Positions 35,180 to 47,534 of a stretch of 64,000 bases of DNA are shown one piece after another. Source of the stretch: Branchiostoma floridae. Lineage: Eukaryota > Chordata > Leptocardii > Amphioxiformes > Branchiostomatidae. Made by a program: the position numbers and the translations under genes. The stretch is from positions 12,272,969 to 12,336,968 of the forward strand of contig NC_049994.1 in NCBI RefSeq assembly GCF_000003815.2. The letters are read 5' to 3'. Positions within the stretch are counted from its first letter, which is position 1, and every line of letters begins with the position of its first letter. Under the pieces are notes generated by a model, which saw only the letters and a list, made by a program, of their open reading frames with translations, ran no database searches and was not told the origin of the DNA.

Positions 35180-37017
35180 GTTTGTTGTCTTTCCAATATC
35201 GAAAGCTTGTGCTAGAAAGGCCCAGTCCATCTGGTGCATGTTGCCATCGCATCATGTCCTGCTAGAGCGTGTGATTGCGTGAATCCTTTGTTACTTAGCA
35301 TGTATTTAAATAGACCCCGCCAAGAAAGAGACCTTGCATATCTTGGGTGTCTTTCCGCAGAGTTCGGGTGGGTACAGGACGAACAAGATTATACGGGTAT
35401 TCCGGATAACAAAGATACACTTCTTTGCTACTCTGAGTTAGCAACATGAAGATAAGAGGTCCAGCATTATAGACGAACATGACCTGATCAGTTCAAATAG
35501 AGCCAGTATGTACACTATTCGGCTTTCCTCCAAATGTTAGAGATTCTGTAATTTACGTTACCACAGTTCATTGGCATTTACCTGTAGAATAGATATCGCC
35601 TGCTTCCCACCATTTTCATAAATATGATCTATCGCTCTTATCCCATCCTACAGGGTGAAAATTAAGGAGTATTAAACGGTTTGTCTTCATATCAGAAAAA
35701 AAACATATCATTTATTTACTTTTATACAAATGTAGCAAACTTAATAGCTAGTAATTTTGATGATTATTCCGAAACAAATGACACGGCGGTTAAATATTTC
35801 TCATTGGCGTGTAATTTGAAGGTTTTGGGTTGGAAAATTCGCTAATTTGGCTGTTGTTAATCCACTATTACTTGCTGGAACATTTCTCTGTGTAGTAATA
35901 TGCTCTTTATTACGAAATTGTAGGAAAGATGACATGGCCTACTGAAAATCAAATATCTCCAAAATTAAGCGTGTTAGCACCAGACAAAAATAGCAAAAGA
36001 TAGTCGATATAAGTGGTAACAAGTTCATACCAGCAGGTAAGCGTTTTGGACAACTTTATTTTTTACAATTTTCTACCTCCAATTTTCCCAGTTAATGAGG
36101 AATGGGCGAAACATGGACTCTTCCAAAATTGAATTTGAAAAAAATGAATAACATGAGAGAATGACCCGGAACTACGATGCTACTATACTATTAGTACGTA
36201 GTACTGTATGGTAATCAAACTTTTATTTCGTCAACACAACACGCACACAACATGCTAGTGTTTCACACATTAATAAAGAAGGCACCGTGTTACTTCAAGA
36301 AAAAAAGTTTTTATTTCACAAACGGAAATTGTGTTGTATTTTTTTCTACAGATGCAACACGTTATGCGACCCTAAACGTTGGTATTACGTATCCACAGCA
36401 AACAATAGCGTGGCTTACCTGCTTATTTACACAAGGCAAGGGCAGCTTAGTTACTGCACTTATTCAAGGTTGTCACAAGCATAACTAATCTTCATACAAG
36501 CAGACCTCTCCAAACAAACTGTACTACATTTTTAACTCTTTATCAAGATATGCTTATTAGCCGTTTTTAGCGAAGCGCATTAAAACAAAATCCAATTGGA
36601 TATGATGCAATATGGCAGCCCTCAATGACATTATCAGTACAAATACATATAAAGTTAATGCACATTGTATTTAGACAAAAGGATCACATTCTATCTTTAT
36701 ACTTAGAGGTAATCAGCTAATACATAATATTGATGAACAAAGCTAATTAGCCACTGTATGTTTGCACGACGTCTGTTCTATATATCTCAATGTTTTGTAT
36801 GCTTTTTGTCTAAAAAAGGATGCAGCAATTGCAGTAATTATACGTCTGTTATAACCTTAAAGTCCCATTTATTTTCCACATAAACTAATCAGTTTATGAC
36901 TATTTAATTGTTCTGATAAACTGTTTTTAGTACAGTACAGTGCATTATTAAATTACACAGCATATACCATGGTGTGGTGTCTCAAATAACCTAATCATAC
37001 ACCAAGCTGGTAGATAT
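35180..37017. other. Gene-free stretch
   Basis: AT-rich, with no convincing exon or element. Open frames here are short and without family resemblance. Confidence 0.35.
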
Positions 37018-37167
37018 ATGTGGAGAAGGAGACCTCAGCCAACCGTTCACACTTACGCCACATCTTCAGAAAAGACGCTGGAGCCGCATGTTCCCCGTTT
37101 AGAACTTTATTCGAACGACGTCACACACAGACATGTTTCGCCGTGTGGCTTCCTCAGTGTTATGGGC

Positions 37168-37418
37168 NNNNNNNNNNNNNNNNNNNNNNNNNNNNNNNNN
37201 NNNNNNNNNNNNNNNNNNNNNNNNNNNNNNNNNNNNNNNNNNNNNNNNNNNNNNNNNNNNNNNNNNNNNNNNNNNNNNNNNNNNNNNNNNNNNNNNNNNN
37301 NNNNNNNNNNNNNNNNNNNNNNNNNNNNNNNNNNNNNNNNNNNNNNNNNNNNNNNNNNNNNNNNNNNNNNNNNNNNNNNNNNNNNNNNNNNNNNNNNNNN
37401 NNNNNNNNNNNNNNNNNN
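37168..37418. other. Assembly gap
   Basis: 251 N at the edge of the 163-bp tandem array. The array may have been collapsed here. Confidence 0.95.
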
Positions 37419-37907
37419 ATTTGGCACAGATGTGCCTTGATAAAGTCCCCCATATAGATTCAATATCAGTTATGGTGTACAGTACAACAAAATGCTTATT
37501 TTTGCGATTTTTTGACCAATTTTTCACCAAAAAAGGACACTTTTGGCCCCTGTACCCTGGTATTACAACCAAATGAGCTGAAATTTGACAGAGATGTGCA
37601 TTGATAATGCCCCCATATAAATTTAAGAACACTTTTGGTGTACAGTACAACAAAATGCTTATTTTTGCGATTTTTTGACCAATTTTTGACCAAAAAAGGA
37701 CACTTTTGGCTCCTGTACCTTGGTATTGCAACCGAATGAGCTGAAATTTGACACAGATGTGCCTTGATAATCCCTTCATATAAATTCAATAACACTTTTG
37801 GTGTACAGTGCAACAAAATGCTTATTTTTGCGATTTTTGGCCAATTTTTGACCAAAAAAGGACACTTTTGGCTCCTGTACCCTGGTATTACAATTAAATG
37901 ACCTGAA
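37419..37907. repeat. Tandem array of about 163-bp units
   Basis: Three units start at 37419, 37583 and 37746 with ATTTG.CA.AGATGTGC. Each contains CAACAAAATGCTTATTTTTG and ACACTTTTGG.CCTGTACC. The unit start also opens the longer repeat at 37908. Confidence 0.9.
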
Positions 37908-39227
37908 ATTTGGTATAGATAGGCATTAGATACTTGGTAACAAGATTCAAGTAAAATTTTTGACATAAACAACTTTAAAATGATTAATTTTGGCACTTTT
38001 CTGAGGGGAAATTTGTTTTCTTTTGGCCTCCTGACGTGACCTTCCGTGACCCCGCACAGAGCCACACCTGTGCGCGTCAGCCGGAGAGTTAATTGAATCA
38101 AAGACCTAGCCAATCAGCGAAGAGGAGGCCAAAGGCTAATTAATATTCATAAGCGGGGCCTCATGATCCCGTATATAGCAGTGTTCCCACCAGGGGGAGC
38201 AAAGCCCGCCTAAGGCTCTCGCATTTTAGACTATTCAGAAGGCTTTATATTGTATCAGTTCTTAGGGGCATATCTATGATAATCGCAGCAGTCACTTAAC
38301 TTCTCTTCAGGAGTTTAGCGTAACACTGTTTCAGGTAAAACCGTCAAAGGCAACTAAAAACAAACTTTAACGTTACTGAGTTCAACAGTACTTATAACTT
38401 GTTATCCGAAGTTGAAACGCTAGCGATGGTATTTTCGCTGCGCTGTTAGCTCCGTGCGACTGTTGTTGACGGTCTTATAACGGTATATTTTGCACCCCTG
38501 TACCCTGGTATGAGTAACATTTGGTATAGATAGGCATAAGATAGTTGGTAAAATGATCCAAGTAAAATTTTTGGCATAAAGTACTGTAAAAGGCTTAATT
38601 ACAGCACTTTTTTTAGGGGAAATTGGTTTTCTTTCGTTCTCCATGCCGTGACCTTTCGGACGTTCACCCCACAGAGCCGGCATCTGCACCTGCGTCTAGC
38701 CGGCAGGAAAAGTTAATTCAATTAATGGTTCAGCCAATCAGCGAAGAGGAAAGCGAAGGCTAATTAATATTCATAAGCGGGACCACACAATACGTTAACT
38801 TGAAGACTCAGGCCGTACAGACTTCTCGCCAGGATTTTTTCAAAGCGTCGGACAGGGGTCCGGGGGCCGCCGAATGTCCCTGGCGGGGTCCAGGGGCAGG
38901 GCCACTGTGGGGGGGACCCAGGTGGGCGAAGCCCCCCCGGAAGCTCTTGCCTTTTAGGCTATTGAGAAGGCTTCTTTTGTCAGTTTTTTTAGGGCCATAT
39001 CTACGATAATCGTAGCAGTCACTTACTTCTCTTCAGCAGTTTGACTTTAAAATATTTCGGGTCAAAGCTTCAAAGACAACTAAAACCTCATAAACAACAA
39101 ACTTTACTTAGCTCAACAGTATACAAAAATATTGTACGGGTTGCCATCCTTAGTTGAAGCGCTTATTTATAGCGCTAGTATCTTCGCTGCGCCGTTAGCC
39201 GCCGTGCGACTTTTGTTGACGGTCTGA
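37908..39227. repeat. Two direct copies of an about 600-700-bp unit
   Basis: Copy A starts at 37908 and copy B at 38518, both with ATTTGGTATAGATAGGCAT. Shared later blocks are AGCCAATCAGCGAAGAGGA, GGCTAATTAATATTCATAAG, CGATAATCG.AGCAGTCACTT and TGTTGACGGTCT. Copy A has CGTATATAGC after the CCAAT block. Copy B carries an extra GC-rich stretch at about 38,850-38,945. Confidence 0.8.
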
Positions 39228-39833
39228 TATCCCTACGTCGCCGCCTCGCTGATATTCCCACGGACATGTTTAAAAAAAAATACCCAGCAAAAAACGCTGT
39301 TCTGCGTCAAATTCTATTCTATAAAACTCAGTGTTACAGTCTAAATATTTTGTAGAAGCACCGCTGTAGGAAAGAAGGTCCAAGCAATGTAAAACATCAC
39401 GTAGCATGAAGTTCGCTGTCAACTGGCACACAGCACATGACTGTTTGAAACTTGAAGTCTAATCAACAGCCGTGTTTGATTGATAGCCGGCGGTCCTATG
39501 ATGAAGTCGGCGAAAGGTGCGTTAGTTAGAAAATCTGCGTTTAGTTTTGATACGTAATTATAAGTTAGACAGTGGCGAGAATGATTATTTTCTCATCAAT
39601 ATTTCTCTTCAGAATTATTTGAACTTAATTGTACTTCTAAACAATTGGCTTACCTGTGCAATGTTTATATGATTAATGATCAGTGTACTGAAATCATGTG
39701 TAACGTATGGCTCCTAGTCAATAGATCAGCATTTTCTCTATAGTGACCACCTGTCTATAGTGGCCACATTTCCTAGTGCTGTTGTTGTTTGGCATAAACT
39801 TTGAACATTTAAATTGTAAGTAACTTTAAACTG
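39228..39833. other. Gene-free stretch
   Basis: No exon or repeat recognised. Confidence 0.3.
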
Positions 39834-39941
39834 CCAGAGTTTCAGCCCAATAAAACACTCTCAGCGCCAGGGTATGAACAGACTGACCCAGAGTTTCAGC
39901 CCAATAAAACACTCTCAGCGCCAGGGTATGAACAGACTGAC
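39834..39941. repeat. Perfect 54-bp tandem duplication
   Basis: Two copies of a 54-base unit starting CAGAGTTTCAGCCCAATAAA are identical, suggesting a very recent duplication or an assembly artefact. Confidence 0.9.
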
Positions 39942-40954
39942 CAGACAGACGAAAATAAATCCTCGAACAAGGTTCAATCGTATCTTCCGGGTCTGGCAGG
40001 AAGTTGTTAAACTAAAATAAGAATAGGCTCGATGGTTGATTGCATACAAAGTAAAACAGTTTAACAGTTTTACAGCTTGAAGAAAACAAACGCTCTTACA
40101 GTACCTGCACCTGCTTGATAATTATTAAATCGTATGCCCTACTTGAATAAAAAAAGTTCATTGCAATAATAAATGTACCCACATCACAAGGAGCTTATAC
40201 TTTTTTAAACTTACACCTAGTTATCGTACTGAAAATTGTTAATGACATTACATGAAGTCATTCAACAATTTTCAGTCATGATGAAAATTTTCTGAATGGA
40301 AGGTGTGATTATTGTCATTTTTTGAAAAATAGAAGCAAGCTCTGTTTTTACCTGGAGTCAATTCACAATACCAGTCCACTTTGGGGGATAATGTACTGTT
40401 AAGAGGATGTTCCATTTTTGCGCAGGGGTGATTTGGAACAGTCCAATGTTGCGTGGGAAGGGGTATGGCTGAAATATGCTGTATTTGCTCTTAAGCAAAT
40501 GTCGGCCTTTCTAGTTAGTATTTCCTTTGTGTAATTTCATGTTCTGCCACCCAGAGTAAAAGGAAGATCCTTTTTGTTTGTTGATTAGGAAAAAAAGCCA
40601 CACCTGATTACATATATTCTTGTAAAACCAACATCAATGCACAATTCACAACATAGTGTAACGTTAGTACTTGTAGATTTGCCCCTGAAGATCTGTACTA
40701 TTATATACTATGGAAAAGAACTACTGTACACTTTTCACAGATAATAAACAACAGTACTGTCTCAGTCACTGCAAAGCGCAACAATATTCCATGCGTGCGC
40801 CTGCTCCTCTCCCACCGCGGCATTCTGCACGCCTAGTATCGCTTAACCCGACACTCTAAACGTGGGTAAATCAAACAAAAACTACACAATATCGACGACA
40901 AGCTACCCAAATTTGTTACTGCGTTTGTGTATTGTTGCCAATTTATAAACAGTA
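39942..40954. other. Gene-free stretch before the pogo-like element
   Basis: AT-rich with no exon recognised. An inverted relative of 32,746-32,775 lies near 40,485-40,515. Confidence 0.3.
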
Positions 40955-42934
40955 ACGGGAGGGGTCCAAAGTCCGGTAACTGTTCTAAGTGAATGCGCAT
41001 GGCTTTTGTCCTTGTCAATTTTACCTTGAACCCATCAAAAACAAACTTACATCTTCTAACAGCTATATAACTATGGCTTAAGCTGTACAGACATATATTT
41101 CATCTAACGGTAGCGTTCCGCACTGTGGTTTGGCCACACACAAAACTTACGGAAGGTTTTTGGCTCGCGTTCCAGTGGAACGTTCCAGCACAAAAAGGGG
41201 GTCCAAACTCCGGTAATGTAACTAAGAAGTCATTTCTGGCTACGTTTGATAATCCCATGTGCGCAAAATAACACAAAACATTACTACACTGTTCCGAAAT
41301 TTACATACATGGTCCATTTGTTTCATTACGATCGGATACACTCACGATAGCTGCGATCAAAATAAAGTCATGAAAAACATCGTCCTGTGGGCCTGCGGCA
41401 GATCTGTTCTTATGTTCCAATAACCTTGCCTTTGGGTCGATCTCTTTCGGGCCTGCTACAGCTATAACAAAGTGAGTAACTATGATGAGTGGACTACTAC
41501 AGTTTGTAAAATTCCATGCAAACTGCTGACCCGGCGGAAACTGTAAGGTGATAACACGGGTCATCGGCCTATACCAAGAGCAAACAGCACTGCGATGGGG
41601 GTGGTACGGTTGCCACTATTGTCTCAGCCATGGCTCAGATGTTTGTTGCAGGAATAAATAAATGTTATGTGTCTTAGGTACGCAATGTAGGAAGAATCAT
41701 TTAGCTTTAGTTACTGACAACCTTTAATCGCTTTCAAACGTTTGTTGTATCCCGAGTGCTACACCTGCACCGAGACGATTGGTATCGTCAAGGCATGTTT
41801 ACAAGTGGCTCGGGACATTTACATTTTTTTAAAAAGGGGACTAGAGTAAGAGTAATTCATTCGTTGATGTTGCATATTGTTTCAACTCCTGACGGTGCAT
41901 AAAAACTTAATAATATATGTTCAAAAATTAAAGAGATAAACTAAGGTGAGTAAATGAATAAAAAAAGGGGTAGATAAATAGTAGTTCGTGTGTACATATT
42001 GTCATCGTCCAGCCGACTAGTCATTTTCCCATCCTTGCGACTGACTATTTGACTGTGACAGAAACGTCAAGTGAGCACGTTTGTCAGGTCTGAAGATGAG
42101 GATGTCCCAGGTACGTAACGATCTTCTTGATCAACAACGACAGTTTGCAATTATGGTACTTGATGTTTTTTATCTTATAGCACGTAATATTGCTGACTGT
42201 CAAGAGACGGCTTTAGGAAATTATGTTACTAGTTTTAGCATGACACACACGCCGCCACAATTGTGGTCTGCCTTTTGTCTTTTCTTTTCTTTTTAGGCTA
42301 ACGTCTGAAAAAACAGCCCTATAATGATATTTACCGAAGAAATAAAGCACTGAACACTCGCACTAGTGTGAGTCTACGGAAACAGTATATCTGACAGTCT
42401 GTTTATTTGACCTGCAGAATCTTACGCCTGAAACCTACCGTTACGCCCAAACGTCTCAGTATTTTGCTCGTAGTGGAAGAACATTAATACAAACTTTTGT
42501 TAACAGGTATATCTTAAACATTTTTCGATGTAATGAAATAGATAGCTAAACGATACGATAATAACAGTTTTCGCCGCACTGAGGGCACTGGTAGTGATAG
42601 GATGTAACGTTACACGTTTACGGTGAAAGGCGGAAACGGTTCCATGTATAGATCCGTGCACATACGAACATTGTGAACTTGTTCATCTTAAATTTCTATC
42701 ATAGCTGAGATAAGAACTTGGAACTGTTACAGACCTTAATACAGAAGATCAAAACTCCCCGTACTGAATTCTGACGACCTTGCAGAAGTTGCAGTCCTAC
42801 TGAACAAGCGAATACGTTCTACAAACAGCAAAATCTTTACTCCAAAAATTGAAGTTTTCAATTCTGTAAACCGATCATAGGCGTAAGAGGAACGCTATCA
42901 ATCGTGTGGATTTAAGGGTACACTAGAATCTTTT

Positions 42935-45465
42935 TTACTCTGCTTCTTCATCTTCTTCCTGGCCCATTTCGTATTCTGCATACCACGACGGCGGCTTCAC
43001 GGGACGGCTACGACTGGAACCTTCCTGTGGCCGAGTATAACAACAAACCATGAAAGTAAAACTGATTCGACGAAAAAAAAATTAATTTATAACTAAAACA
43101 TAGACATCATTCATAACTAAGATCATAGTAAAGAGAACTATAGATATATGTAGTTATGCTCACAAGACCACGTATTCTATTGTGTCTGTATTCGCTACAC
43201 TCTTATTACAATCCAAAATTCTGAATATAGCAAATGTATATAGCAAATGAACCAGAATACCTCCATCAATTGAGTCGGATTGTCCGAATATGATAAACAT
43301 TATCGAACTGGGAAAAACATTTTGAAAGATTAGATATTGAATATGGAAAAACACATGTGCCTGATACGTACTCTTACGTCTCGTGGCCTAGTAGGGCGCT
43401 GGTTTTCTTTCCCTTCTATGCGTTGTTTCTTCCTTGCCTCCGCAAGCTCCTGTCTCTTTCGTTTTCTCTCTTCCTTTTCTGCCAACTTCTTTACACTCTC
43501 GGCTTGTTTCTTTTCTTTCTGCAGCCTCTTTTCCAACTCTTTCTGCTCCTTCTCCTCGCGTTTCTTCTTCATCTCTTCTTTCCTTCGTTCTTTCTTTTCT
43601 TCCTTTTCTTTCTTTTCTTTCTCTTTCAACCGCATCTCTTCCATTACTTCAGAGTGCGTTAACACTCTACCAGTCAGTCGTCTGTTGAGATTGCAGCGTG
43701 ATGACTTTTTTGCTGGTGGTATTGGGATGAGGATATCATGCAGTTCCGGTGGGATGAGAGTTTGAATCAACGGACTTTGCAGCGGGTTACAAACTGTACA
43801 TGCCGCATTACATGTTGGGCAAGCAGTATTGGAAGCACTGGCAGGTGTTCTGTCCTGTTGAGAAGAAGAAGCGGCAGTTGGAGTCATCGCGGAAGGAGTC
43901 GCCGTGGTGGACGACGTGGCAGTTGGAGTTTCCGTGGTGGACGACGTGGCCGTGGCAGTTGGAGTTTCCGTGGTGGACGACGTGGCCGTGGCAGTTGGAG
44001 TTTCCGTGGTGGACGACGTGGCCGTGGCAGTTGGAGTTGCCGTGGTGGACGACGTGGCCGTGACAGTTGGAGTTTCCGTGGTGGACGACGTGGCCGTGGC
44101 AGTTGGAGTTGCCGTGGTGGACGACGTGGCCGTGACAGTTGGAGTTTCCGTGGTGGACGACGTGGACGTGGCAGTTGGAGTTGCCGTGGTGGACGACGTG
44201 GCCGTGGCAGTTGGAGTTGCCGTGGTGGATGACGCGGCAGTTGGAGTCGCCGTGGTGGAAGTTGACTCCCCCAACTCCGCTGCAGACATTCTGATCCATT
44301 TGTCATCGACGGCCTCGTCATTAAATGGATAAATTCCCGTTTTTGCAAACGATGTCTTGATGATGGCAGGATTGATGGCGTTGTCATAAACTGAACTAAA
44401 TATGTTAGCAAAGTTCCGTTTTGTAACATGAAACGAGGTGTTCGCTGCCTGCATCACTTCCAGGGTCATTGCCCACTTCTTCTTGAGTGGCGCGAACACA
44501 CTCACATCAAGGGGCTGGAGGAAGTGGGTCGTGTGAGGGGGGAGACCTAAGATTATAACGTCGTTTTGAATTGCATCCTCTAGCACTCTAAGCGTGATAT
44601 GACTGTAGTGCTGATCCAGGATAAGGATTACCGGCCTGTCGCTTGTGCAGTGCTTGAGAAAAGATAGCTTGAACCATCTCTCGAACAGCTCATCATCAAT
44701 GAAACCTGAGTCGGAGTAAGCGTACAATGCGTTAGCAGGTCCGCCCTCAGTGTATTTCCCCCCCGGAAACGCTTTATTATATATGATCATGGGTGGCACT
44801 GTCTGCCCTGCCGCTGAGATGCACACAAGTGCCGACACATGGTCACGGCCACCGACTCGTCGTGACGGAGATCTCTTCCAGCCCTTGGGAACAATGACCT
44901 TGGACACTTTAGCCGACAAATCCATGCCAGTTTCGTCTGCATTGTAGATAACATGCGGTCTTTTGTCCTTGGCTTTTGCATCCGTCAGAATTTGCTCCAG
45001 TCGTTCGAAGTGTTCAAAGACTACGCCGGCTGTGGAAAAGGCCGCTCTTTCCTTGTCGAGTTGATCTGGTGACCTTAAGCTGAGGTCGGGATGGCGGCCT
45101 TTAAATCCCTTCCACCATCTCTTCCCGGGGCCGGAGTCCTTGAAGCGAGGTTCTTCTCCCCTTCCTTTGGCACGTTTCTTCTCCACTTCAAAAGCAAGGG
45201 CTTTGATCACCCTGACTGTAGGGGGAAACCCCTTCTCTGCCAGATACTTGGCATAGACCACGAGGGCCCCCTCCTCCTCTGGTGAGAGGATGGAGGGTCT
45301 GCCCATCCTTTCTTTCGATTTGCCCGTTACTCTGTCATGCAGTGTTGATTGAGGAATACCATATTCCTTTGCTGTATTATTGAGTGTGTTTTCGTCTGTC
45401 TCTTCCAATGCTTGTAGAGCTCTATCCATGTCTTCCTGGTTATATTTTTTCCTCCTTGACGCCAT
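42935..45465 (-). CDS. Pogo/Tigger-like transposase, two coding exons
   Basis: Coding exons on the minus strand are 45465-43378 and 43024-42935; the 347-base intron has GT-AG ends and phase 0. The CAG of an upstream acceptor directly precedes the ATG, and a donor at 45818 implies a non-coding first exon. Product about 725 residues: N-terminal helix-turn-helix (YGIPQSTLHDRV), CENP-B-like HTH about 60-140, DDE_1 catalytic domain with D177 (YNADETG), D284 (LILDQHYSH) and D320 (FLQPLD), giving 35 residues between the last two. A Thr/Pro/Ala repeat spans about 400-560, then a CPTC..C..C cluster and a Lys/Glu-rich coiled-coil. It should cut and reinsert the element by recognising its termini. The enzyme frame is unbroken. 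Confidence 0.85.
43871..44258 (-). repeat. 36-bp coding minisatellite in the transposase
   Basis: About ten units of 36 bases (one shortened to 30) encode 12-residue repeats of the type SSTTATPTATAT. The units differ at a few sites, and no unit breaks the frame. Confidence 0.9.
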
Positions 45466-45924
45466 CTGACAATGAGACAAATGTCGTTTATGAACTGAGA
45501 TTTCCCTTCCCAAATAATACACCATCAATCAGATATTAAAAAGAAAATGCACCTCTTTGTTTGTTTGTTTGTTTACTTGTTTGCTCATGACCAACACGAC
45601 TTAAGTATTTCAACTTGTACTCAACAAATTACGATAATAATACGCGATTAATTCTTTAACCTTGTGGAGTTCGAATTAAATATGGGCATTCAATCGAACG
45701 AGAAGTCATGTATAGTGAGAATTTTTATGTTTTCGTTCCCGTGTCACATGTTTCGTTGTCAAAATATAACTTATACAAACGGAAACGTCCAAAGAATAAT
45801 CCAGAGATGTCAACTTACCGCGACGACATGCGGAAAAGCGCAAAACTGCACGTAACTTGAAGCTGTGTTGTGAGTTGTTGCGAACAGCTGCGAGTCGTCT
45901 TGTGTTACGTTCGAATGATCACAT

Positions 45925-45960
45925 GACGAGAATCACGTGATTAGTCAAAATGGCGGATGC
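45925..45960 (-). promoter_or_regulatory. Candidate promoter motifs of the transposase gene
   Basis: The palindromic E-box AATCACGTGATT (45931-45942) and AAAATGGCGG (YY1-like, 45947-45956) lie about 120 bases upstream of the first-exon donor. They suggest the transcription start region; no start site can be fixed. Confidence 0.35.
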
Positions 45961-46598
45961 AGCGATGGAGTGGAAACAGTGGTCATCATTTTAGCTCCGA
46001 TTATCCAAGGTAAAGACAAAGACAAGACTCGTCTGTGTTTTCAATGGAAAGTTTAATAAATAACCTTCATGTATGTGGTGACATATTATCACACGATGCA
46101 TTGTACGAAGTATAATTCAACAGTTTCGAAGACCATGTTCTCAGCAAGTTCCCTCGTCAGCCTGTACGGAAGGCGTGAAACTTGTGCAATTTTTTCGATC
46201 TTTATCTACTGGGACTTACGAACTTCAACACATACTTCCGCTTTGCAGTTATTTACAACAAGGTTTAGTCCATAACTAGTTGTACTTATCATGCGCAGCT
46301 ACCCATGCATGTCTCCGCAACAATGATTTTTAAAACGTTACCGGACATTGGACCTTACCGGACTTTGGACACCCCCCGTTACAAATTTTCACGTACTTTC
46401 AACGGACTTCTTCCCGGCGACATGTACATGTATGTACTCCCAGCCGCTAAGTAGATGAAAGACCCTTCCCCATTGGCTGTATCCGAGCTGACCAATCAGG
46501 TCATCGCTTCTGCTAAGTGTCGGGCGCATATTGGTTCCCCTCCTAAATTCAATTAGCCACGATGCAAAGCTGCGTCACGCGCGCGGGAACGTCAATGA

Positions 46599-46645
46599 CC
46601 ATATATGGTGCAACGGATGCACGGGGGGAACGTGACCATATATGG
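46599..46645. promoter_or_regulatory. Two perfect CArG boxes
   Basis: CCATATATGG occurs at 46599-46608 and 46636-46645, and a third time at 47132-47141. This is the consensus for SRF/MADS proteins. No gene nearby explains them, so they may simply belong to the repeat. Confidence 0.4.
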
Positions 46646-46685
46646 CGACACGCGCGAAATCCGGAGAACCTCGGTGAAAATATAC

Positions 46686-47480
46686 GTAGATACCCCGCCA
46701 AATTGGCTTTTAAATCATTTTGAAGTTATTTTTGGCCAAAAATAATACCGGGGTCCTTTTGATAAGTATCTCACACAGTATCATACCAAATTTCAGGCCA
46801 TCCGGACTTAATACCTGGGCACGGGAGGCAGGAATGTGCAGTATGGTCAGAAAATAACCTAAAAACATCGGATTCCATAAAATCATTGTAAAGGTATCTA
46901 TCAAAAAACTTTGATTTGGTGACAATAGCGCTGAGAACAATGCCCTCACACCGTGTCATTATTCGTCGTTCATGAATTTGATAACAGCAGATATTCGAAC
47001 AACACCCGCATTCGCCGGACGACGTTTGCGACGCGTGTTCATGAATATTAATTATTAGAGCAAGCAGGGGTGACGACGTGCACGGCCGCCACCTGGTCCT
47101 ACAGGTGGCGGGAAGGTAATTACGTCATTTACCATATATGGTGAGACGCTCAGAGGCGGTGAAGACGAAAACGCAGATGAAAAAACCCGCCAACTTGGCT
47201 TATAAATCATTTTGAAGTGATTTTTAGCCAAAAATGATAACGGGGTCCTTTTAGCAAATATCTCATGCACTACCATACCAAATTTCGGGTCCCTAGGACT
47301 TAATACCTGGTCACGGGAGGCACAAGTATAAAGTTTGGTCAAATTATCACCTACAAACATCCATAAAATCATTTTAAAAGTATCTATCAAAAAACAGAAA
47401 AAAACGTCCGAGGGTATTGGCCCAAAGTACACTTGTGCCAAATTTCAGGTCATTCGGTCCAAGAACGACGGAGAGGAATC
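46686..47480. repeat. Tandem duplication with about 490-bp period
   Basis: Copy 1 from about 46,690 and copy 2 from about 47,183 share CCGCCAA.TTGGCTT.TAAATC, ACGGGAGGCA and AAG.TATCTATCAAAAAAC. No coding frame is convincing. Confidence 0.75.
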
Positions 47481-47534
47481 ACTTTAAAGGTCGTGACAGG
47501 AGAAAGAAAGAAAGAAGAAACGGTACGAAAACAA

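Larger units (their letters stand above)
40955..46379 (-). mobile_element. Complete pogo/Tigger-like DNA transposon, about 5.4 kb
   Basis: Inverted termini match at 23 of 25 bases (left start ACGGGAGGGGTCCAAAGTCC), each flanked by TA at 40953-40954 and 46380-46381. Further partial copies of GGTCCAA..TCCGGTAA lie just inside both ends (about 41,197-41,218 and 46,338-46,356) and could be extra transposase-binding sites. The only recognisable gene inside is the minus-strand transposase. About 2 kb on the left arm (40,980-42,930) holds no assigned gene. Confidence 0.8.

Noticed and set aside
37058-37160. Protein-coding exon or LINE end before the N gap
   Set aside because: The sequence resembles generic interspersed-repeat ends, but the gap prevents assignment.
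38840-38945. GC-rich frame (Gly/Pro/Arg) as a coding exon
   Set aside because: The composition is that of a GC-rich insert within copy B of a repeat; no homologue of this frame exists in copy A.
43330-43377. Unspliced C-terminus of the transposase
   Set aside because: A good donor (GAC/GTAAGA) and an in-phase acceptor 347 bases on give an acidic tail ending in a stop, a better model than read-through into AT-rich sequence.
43337-44332. Several long + strand frames over the Ser/Arg/Gly and Val/Asp repeats
   Set aside because: They are antisense shadows of the transposase minisatellite and coiled-coil region.
45950-46010. A + strand gene starting at ATGGCGGATGCAGCG, divergent from the transposase
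   Set aside because: The frame closes after about 15 codons; the motif is better explained as a YY1-like promoter site inside the pogo element.
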